From assembly GCA_050010555.1 (NCBI GenBank), contig JBEKKV010000035.1, positions 1-22,163 on the forward strand: a DNA stretch of 22,163 nucleotides, given 5' to 3'. The position numbers and the translations under genes are program-made. Below the pieces are notes generated by a model that was given only the letters and a program-made list of their open reading frames with translations, had not been told where the DNA came from and did no database searches. Positions 16,173 to 22,163 of the stretch are shown piece by piece. Source of the stretch: JALHUB01 sp050010555 (lineage in GTDB: Bacteria > Chloroflexota > Dehalococcoidia > DSTF01 > JALHUB01). Each line of letters starts with the position of its first letter. Within the stretch, counting starts at the first letter, position 1.

Positions 16173-16202
16173 TTGACAGCCTTCTCCGGTGGTTGCTACC
16201 AT
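16173..16202 (+). promoter_or_regulatory. Promoter of the YtxH/c-di-AMP receptor unit
   Basis: TTGACA (16173-16178), an 18-base spacer, then TACCAT (16197-16202) preceded by TGC. The predicted start is near 16209, leaving about 113 bases of leader before the GTG at 16323. I see no known riboswitch in that leader. Confidence 0.6.
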
Positions 16203-16322
16203 CGTCTTAAGGGAGCAAAACGGTACCCCGACACACGGAGACGACGCGGGCCGCGACAGCAGGGAAGTCTGTCCCCGCGTTTCTGTTCTGGACAACGGGC
16301 ATTATGCTAAGGGGGTGACGTC

Positions 16323-16499
16323 GTGAGGTTCTTCATCGGTTTCCTGCTCGGCCTGACTATCGGCGCCTCAATCGGCCTTGCCTTCGCGCCCGAACCCGGC
16401 GCACGGACGCGCGCAAAGGTAATGGACCGAATGCGGGAGAAGACCCAGGGTTCCTCCATGGACGAGCCTATGGAGGAAATGAGGGAGCAGTACCAGTAG
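16323..16499 (+). CDS. YtxH-like small membrane protein
   Basis: A 58-residue peptide beginning VRFFIGFLLGLTIGASIGLAFAPEPGARTR. Residues 2-22 are one membrane segment with Gly/Ala small-residue spacing, and FAPEPGARTR matches the FAPxxGxxTR motif that follows the membrane helix in YtxH-domain proteins. The rest is a charged, Met/Glu-rich cytoplasmic tail. YtxH proteins are often stress-linked, but their function is unclear. The GTG start at 16323 has AGGGGGTGA just upstream; an in-frame GTG at 16317 region is closed by TGA. It is followed 31 bases later by the c-di-AMP receptor gene and is probably co-transcribed with it. Confidence 0.78.
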   Translation: MRFFIGFLLGLTIGASIGLAFAPEPGARTRAKVMDRMREKTQGSSMDEPMEEMREQYQ

Positions 16500-16530
16500 T
16501 TCTCCTTCATCCCGCTAGGAAGGCAGGCTC

Positions 16531-16875
16531 TTGGCCGAAGACCAGCTAAAGCTGGTAATCATCATCGCGTCTGACGTCGACGGGGACCGGCTGATCAAGC
16601 GGCTGGTCCAGCGCGGCTGCCCCGCGACCAAGGTCGGTGGTCTGGGTGGCTTTCTGCGGCGCGGCAACGTAACAATACTCTCCGGCGTGCCAGCCGTCGA
16701 CGTCGAATCTGTCCTCGACGTCGTTCGCGCCGAGTGCCACGCCCGCCAGGAGTTCGTTCCCGTGCAGACGCTGCCTTTCCCCGGCGATGGCGCTGCGTAT
16801 GCCGACCCGCTGGAAGTGCGCGTAGGAGGGGCTGTCGTTTTCGTCCTGAACGTGGAGCGCTTCGAGAAGACCTAG
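16531..16875 (+). CDS. Cyclic-di-AMP receptor, DarA/PII-like
   Basis: A 114-residue PII-fold protein of the cyclic-di-AMP receptor family (CdAMP_rec, formerly DUF970; DarA/PstA in Firmicutes). Hallmarks are the opening KLVIIIASDVDGDRLIKRLVQRG and the T-loop side ATKVGGLGGFLRRGNVTILSGV (residues 32-53), which holds the nucleotide-contacting Thr, Gly and Asn. The C-terminal strand is VRVGGAVVFVLNVERFEK. It should act as a cytosolic sensor that changes partner binding when c-di-AMP is present; the partner is unknown even in well-studied species. The start is TTG 16531 with AGGAAGG seven bases upstream; no in-frame ATG gives a full domain. The DisA or CdaA cyclase is not in the window. Confidence 0.85.
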   Translation: MAEDQLKLVIIIASDVDGDRLIKRLVQRGCPATKVGGLGGFLRRGNVTILSGVPAVDVESVLDVVRAECHARQEFVPVQTLPFPGDGAAYADPLEVRVGGAVVFVLNVERFEKT

Positions 16876-16957
16876 CTCGAGGCCCCGCAGGGTCGCGGCG
16901 GAGCCAGCCCGCCTGAGGAGGGTATGCGACTAGCCAGTACGTGGAGACGCTAAGCGA

Positions 16958-18325
16958 CTAGTGCAGCGCCCGGAACTCCTGCACGAGATGCGCATCGAGT
17001 TGTGTGCCCGCCGCCCCCGTCATCACCTTTAGCGCATCCTTCTCGCCTAGCGCCTGCCGGTACGGCCGGTCCGATGTTAGAGCCACGTACACGTTGGCGA
17101 CGGCAATGATGCGCGACTCCAGCGGGATGAGGTCGGTCGCAAGCATCTCCGGATAGCCCTTGCCATCCGGCCGCTCGTGGTGACCGCCGACCCACTGTGC
17201 CGCCTCCTCCATCCCCGACAGGTTCTCCAGGATAAGTCGTGAGTAGCTCGGGTGGCGCTGCATAAGCTGCATCTCGGTCAGCGTCAAGATATCGGGCTTG
17301 CCCATGATGCGCGCCGGCACCGACAGTTGGCCGATGTCGTGCAGCAGCGCCGCTAGCCGGATGACCTGCACATGCTCCGGAAAGAGCCCTACGGCTTCGG
17401 CCAACTGGCCGGCGATCTCCGAAACGCGCGCCGATTTGCCTTTCGTGAAGTGGCTCTTGGAGTCGATGACCTCCGCCAACCCCTTCGCCAGGTTCATGAC
17501 GGCCTTCCAACTCCATCTGCCGTTCTCTTGACGCCTCGCGCCGAGCAGCGACCGCGAGATATCCTTGCCGAACAGCCCGAGCCAGAAGTCGTCGCTACGC
17601 GAGATGGCTTTCACCTGCTCTACCAACTTGGGGTCGAGCACGATTTCGGACACGTCTTCCACTTCCGCCACCAGGTTCCGGCGCGCCACCAGCGAGTTCT
17701 GTTCCTCAGCTATCACTGACTCTGCCCAATCCGCTGTCGCCAGCAACCTGGAGAGGAGTGGGATATCGTGCGCCGCCAGCCCTTCCGGGTAACCGCTGCC
17801 GTCCCAATTCTCGTGGCTGGAAGCAATCGTCTCGCCGACCGGCGTCGAGAGGCCGAGGGCGATGGCCTTCGCGCCTCCAAGGGATGCGTGCCGGTGGAAG
17901 GCGCCTATGATGGCGTCCGGAACGGGAGCGCGACAATCGGCGGCCAGCTCTTCCGGCGACTTGCGCGGCGAGGCGGCAAAGAGCGCATTCTCGTTGACGC
18001 CGATGATGTCGGAAAGCTCCGCTGAGACGAGCGGAACGCCTAGGTCATGCAGGAGGCCGGCGTAGTAGAGGGTCGTCTGATCCGCTTCGGGCAGTTCCAG
18101 CGCCTGCGCCAGCCGGCCCGCAATGTAGCAGACGCGGTTGGCGTGGCCAATCGCCCGGCCCTCAGCGAGATCGAGTCCCTCGCTGAACCCCGATATCAGC
18201 TCCGCTTTACTGAGAAGCGGTAGTTTTCCAGGTTCGTAAGTTCCTTCTCGTACATCCGGCGTGCCGTAAAGTTCTGCAGGAGAGAGTCCCTCCTCACCCG
18301 CTATGGGTGATCTGTGTCGCGTCAA
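16958..18325 (-). CDS. Tandem HD-GYP protein with degenerate second domain
   Basis: A 455-residue protein with two HD-GYP-like domains, a family that hydrolyses cyclic dinucleotides, chiefly c-di-GMP. Domain 1 (about 45-205) keeps H61, H93-D94, H147, H171-E172, DGSGYP (175-180) and the AD at 198-199. Domain 2 (about 285-440) keeps H329-D330, H358, HHE (382-384) and DGKGYP (387-392), but the first His is Lys (KGKSARV) and the usual VAD is VAN (409-411), so its metal site is probably impaired. The Lys after HDxG is missing in both. No receiver or membrane segment is seen. The start is TTG 18325 with GAGG nearby; TACAAT on the minus strand (18376-18381) may be the -10. It converges on the c-di-AMP receptor gene. 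Confidence 0.85.
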   Translation of the reverse strand: MTRHRSPIAGEEGLSPAELYGTPDVREGTYEPGKLPLLSKAELISGFSEGLDLAEGRAIGHANRVCYIAGRLAQALELPEADQTTLYYAGLLHDLGVPLVSAELSDIIGVNENALFAASPRKSPEELAADCRAPVPDAIIGAFHRHASLGGAKAIALGLSTPVGETIASSHENWDGSGYPEGLAAHDIPLLSRLLATADWAESVIAEEQNSLVARRNLVAEVEDVSEIVLDPKLVEQVKAISRSDDFWLGLFGKDISRSLLGARRQENGRWSWKAVMNLAKGLAEVIDSKSHFTKGKSARVSEIAGQLAEAVGLFPEHVQVIRLAALLHDIGQLSVPARIMGKPDILTLTEMQLMQRHPSYSRLILENLSGMEEAAQWVGGHHERPDGKGYPEMLATDLIPLESRIIAVANVYVALTSDRPYRQALGEKDALKVMTGAAGTQLDAHLVQEFRALH

Positions 18326-18504
18326 TGTATACCTCGATGGGCATGTGAAAGAGGAGAAACCGCAGTCGCTCCCGAATTGTAGTTATCCCAATCTGAATAT
18401 CGGCAGGCGGGGCGAAGAGCACAGACCAGACAGTATGTTGAACGACGCCAAGATCGCAGCTTGCGCCCACTTCGGCCGCCGTGGACAATGGCCGAGGAGG
18501 CCTC
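18326..18504. other. Divergent intergenic region
   Basis: This lies between the HD-GYP gene (-) and the MBL gene (+). It probably holds both promoters. On the minus strand a frame stays open from 18545 to 18294, with GC3 lower than in real genes nearby; its start would overlap the MBL gene, so I leave it as a candidate only. GAGGAGG at 18494-18500 is the MBL ribosome-binding site. Confidence 0.35.
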
Positions 18505-19161
18505 ATGATCCTCGAAGCCCTCGTCGTCGGAATGTTCCAGAGCAACTGCTACCTCGTCGGCAGCGAAGCGACACGCGAAGCCATGGTCGTCGACCCGGGT
18601 GACGAAGGCAGTCGCATCCTGAAGACGCTGGAGCGGCGCGATCTCACTGCGAAGCTAATCGTCGTCACGCACACGCACATCGACCACGTGGCGGCCCTAC
18701 AGGAAGTGAGGGAAGCGACCGGGGCATCTGTCGCAATGCACAGAGAAGCCTTCGACTCCGCGCAACGCGACGCGCCCCTCCTGCGAATGATGCTGGGCGC
18801 GGAGCCGCGCCCGTTGAGTCCGCCGGACATCTTTCTGGAGGACGCCGACAAAGTTAAGGTGGGTGATCTGGAGTTCGAGGCCTTATTCTGCCCGGGCCAC
18901 GCTTACGGCCACCTCTGCCTCTTCGGCCACGGAATCGTCCTGACAGGCGACGCTCTCTTCGCCGGCGGCATCGGGCGCTTCGATCTGCCGGGCGGCGACG
19001 GCAGGCTCCTGCTGCGAAGCATTTGCGAGAAGCTGCTGACGTTGCCCGACGAGACCGTCGTTCTCCCCGGGCACGGCCCGTCGAGCACGATAGGCGAAGA
19101 GAAGGCGACCAATCCGTTCTTGCTCTATCCACGGATGTACATGGGGATCGATCCCGACTAG
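18505..19161 (+). CDS. Glyoxalase-II-like MBL-fold hydrolase
   Basis: A 218-residue metallo-beta-lactamase-fold protein of the hydroxyacylglutathione-hydrolase-like group. The metal motif THTHIDHV is at about 58-65; other ligands are in CPGHAYGHLCLF, LTGDALFAGGIGR and VLPGHGPSSTIGEEKATNPFL, in the expected order. These short bacterial members usually hydrolyse thioesters or related small molecules; the substrate here is unknown and the PGHAYG variant (usually PGHTPG) is notable. A longer frame begins at 18481, but ATG 18505 has GAGGAGG four bases upstream and gives the typical N-terminus MILEALVVGMFQSNCYLV. A strong terminator follows. Confidence 0.9.
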   Translation: MILEALVVGMFQSNCYLVGSEATREAMVVDPGDEGSRILKTLERRDLTAKLIVVTHTHIDHVAALQEVREATGASVAMHREAFDSAQRDAPLLRMMLGAEPRPLSPPDIFLEDADKVKVGDLEFEALFCPGHAYGHLCLFGHGIVLTGDALFAGGIGRFDLPGGDGRLLLRSICEKLLTLPDETVVLPGHGPSSTIGEEKATNPFLLYPRMYMGIDPD

Positions 19162-19181
19162 GCGCTGGTTCTGGACAAAAA

Positions 19182-19208
19182 GGAAGGCCGGAACCAGTCC
19201 GGCCTTCC
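19182..19208. terminator. Bidirectional intrinsic terminator
   Basis: GGAAGGCCGG (19182-19191), loop AACCAGT, CCGGCCTTCC (19199-19208): a perfect 10-bp stem. TTTT follows at 19212-19215 on the + strand and a run of A precedes it at 19177-19181, which is a T-run on the minus strand. It serves the convergent MBL and hppA genes. Confidence 0.9.
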
Positions 19209-19230
19209 GCGTTTTCCTTCGTATTGCTAG

Positions 19231-21480
<2,250 letters not shown>

Positions 21481-21558
21481 GAGTCTGCTCCTTCGCTCTC
21501 GAATTGTCGCCCGGTAGGGAGTCGCTCAGGGTTTGGAGGCTTCCCTCCGACCATGCGA

Positions 21559-21588
21559 AGTCTAGCAAAGGGTTCTTTCAATAAGCAA
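21559..21588 (-). promoter_or_regulatory. hppA promoter
   Basis: On the minus strand TTGCTT (21583-21588), an 18-base spacer, then TAGACT (21559-21564) preceded by TGC. Transcription should start near 21552, leaving about 70 bases of leader, which includes a small hairpin (GGAGG-cttc-CCTCC, 21535-21548 on the + strand). Confidence 0.5.
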
Positions 21589-21673
21589 CCGGAGACGACC
21601 GTTTCTTGCAACGGATTTCACAAGAGAGTAAGCTCGGGCCGGTTGGCAGCACAACTGGGAAGGGAAGCCGCAA

Positions 21674-22163
21674 GTGGCGAATGTCCTCATCGTCAGCGGC
21701 GCGGCGGCGACCAGCGATTTGCTGCGCGTCTGCCTGGTCGAGGACGGGCATCTCGTTGGCGCCTGCCACGATCCCGCCGCCGCTCCACGCCTATTCGCCA
21801 CGCTCTCGTTCGATGTCGTCTGCATCGACGTCCATGTCGGCGAGAGCGGCATCGATGTTCTTCTGCGCTGGCTGCAGGCAGGCAGCGAGCGTTCCGAGAT
21901 TCCCGTCCTCTTCATCCTGCCGCCCAGGCGTCGCTGGCTGCCCGCCGCAATCTCACCACAGATGCGACCGGACTTGGACGACTCCGTGCCGCTGCCGTTG
22001 GATGCGGACGGGCTCAGAAAGAAGGTTCAGCGATTGCTTTCGCGTGTGCCCTCCGCGGCTCATCCGCGCACGCTTCGCCTGCCGCCGCTGGTTCTTCACC
22101 GCGACACGCGCGAGCTTTCCGCTGGTGGCAGAACCGTCCATCTCACACCGACGGAGTATCGTC
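21674..22163 (+). CDS. OmpR/PhoB-type response regulator with degenerate receiver (partial)
   Basis: 163 codons are visible and the gene continues past the window end. Residues 1-122 look like a receiver: VANVLIVSG as strand 1, D52 in VVCIDVHVGESG as the possible phospho-acceptor, VLFILP as strand 4 and DDSVPLPLDADGL where the usual DDYLxKPFD lies. The acidic pair normally following strand 1 is absent (SGAA), and the conserved Lys is replaced by Leu, so normal phosphorylation is unlikely. From about 135, LRLPPLVLHRDTRELSAGGRTVHLTPTEYR is the start of the winged-helix output domain of the OmpR/PhoB class. The GTG start at 21674 has AGGGAAG seven bases upstream. It is divergent from hppA. Confidence 0.8.
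   Translation, partial: MANVLIVSGAAATSDLLRVCLVEDGHLVGACHDPAAAPRLFATLSFDVVCIDVHVGESGIDVLLRWLQAGSERSEIPVLFILPPRRRWLPAAISPQMRPDLDDSVPLPLDADGLRKKVQRLLSRVPSAAHPRTLRLPPLVLHRDTRELSAGGRTVHLTPTEYR

Overview
The window is GC-rich, densely coded bacterial chromosome with no phage, transposase, CRISPR, tRNA or rRNA that I can see. The best guess, by inference only, is a Chloroflexota genome of the Dehalococcoidia type. The reasons are the mix of a translin-family protein, a 31-residue bS22/COX24-like ribosomal peptide, FmdB zinc ribbons, a K+-independent H+-pyrophosphatase, lipoproteins with long Ser/Thr/Pro linkers and strong GC3 bias. A 16S or marker-gene check outside the window would be needed to confirm this.

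Layout. 1-1734 (+): two tandem FmdB-type zinc-ribbon proteins and a translin-family protein. 2043-5609 (+): uvrA, then an HhH-fold glycosylase-like gene whose C-terminus is displaced by a one-base frameshift and whose codon use differs from its neighbours. 5655-5750 (+): the bS22-like peptide. 5911-8201 (+): hpt and adenine deaminase overlapping by 4 bases, a purine salvage pair (adenine to hypoxanthine to IMP). 8309-9171 (+): a secreted cupredoxin and a 7Fe-type ferredoxin. 9277-14227 (-): a probable operon of a HEAT-repeat protein, an RNase J-like beta-CASP metallohydrolase, RmuC, two recently duplicated PAS proteins and a lipoprotein. 14758-16080 (-): glycyl-tRNA synthetase. 16323-16875 (+): a YtxH-like peptide and a DarA/PII-like cyclic-di-AMP receptor. 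16958-18325 (-): a two-domain HD-GYP protein. 18505-19161 (+): a glyoxalase-II-like MBL hydrolase. 19231-21480 (-): the membrane pyrophosphatase. 21674-end (+): the start of an OmpR/PhoB-type response regulator with a degenerate receiver.

The most unusual content is non-coding. Three dispersed copies (about 115-232, 1771-1904, 14305-14431) share one architecture on the + strand: a first hairpin of variable sequence, a second hairpin with an invariant TGT loop whose stem changes in compensated pairs, a spacer of 19-21 nt, and a near-invariant four-tract G-quadruplex motif (GGGYGGGAGGGTGGG). The stems vary while pairing is kept, which suggests selection on a folded RNA or single-stranded DNA. 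A second recurrent signal is an extended -10 promoter of the form TGCTANNNT in front of seven transcription units.
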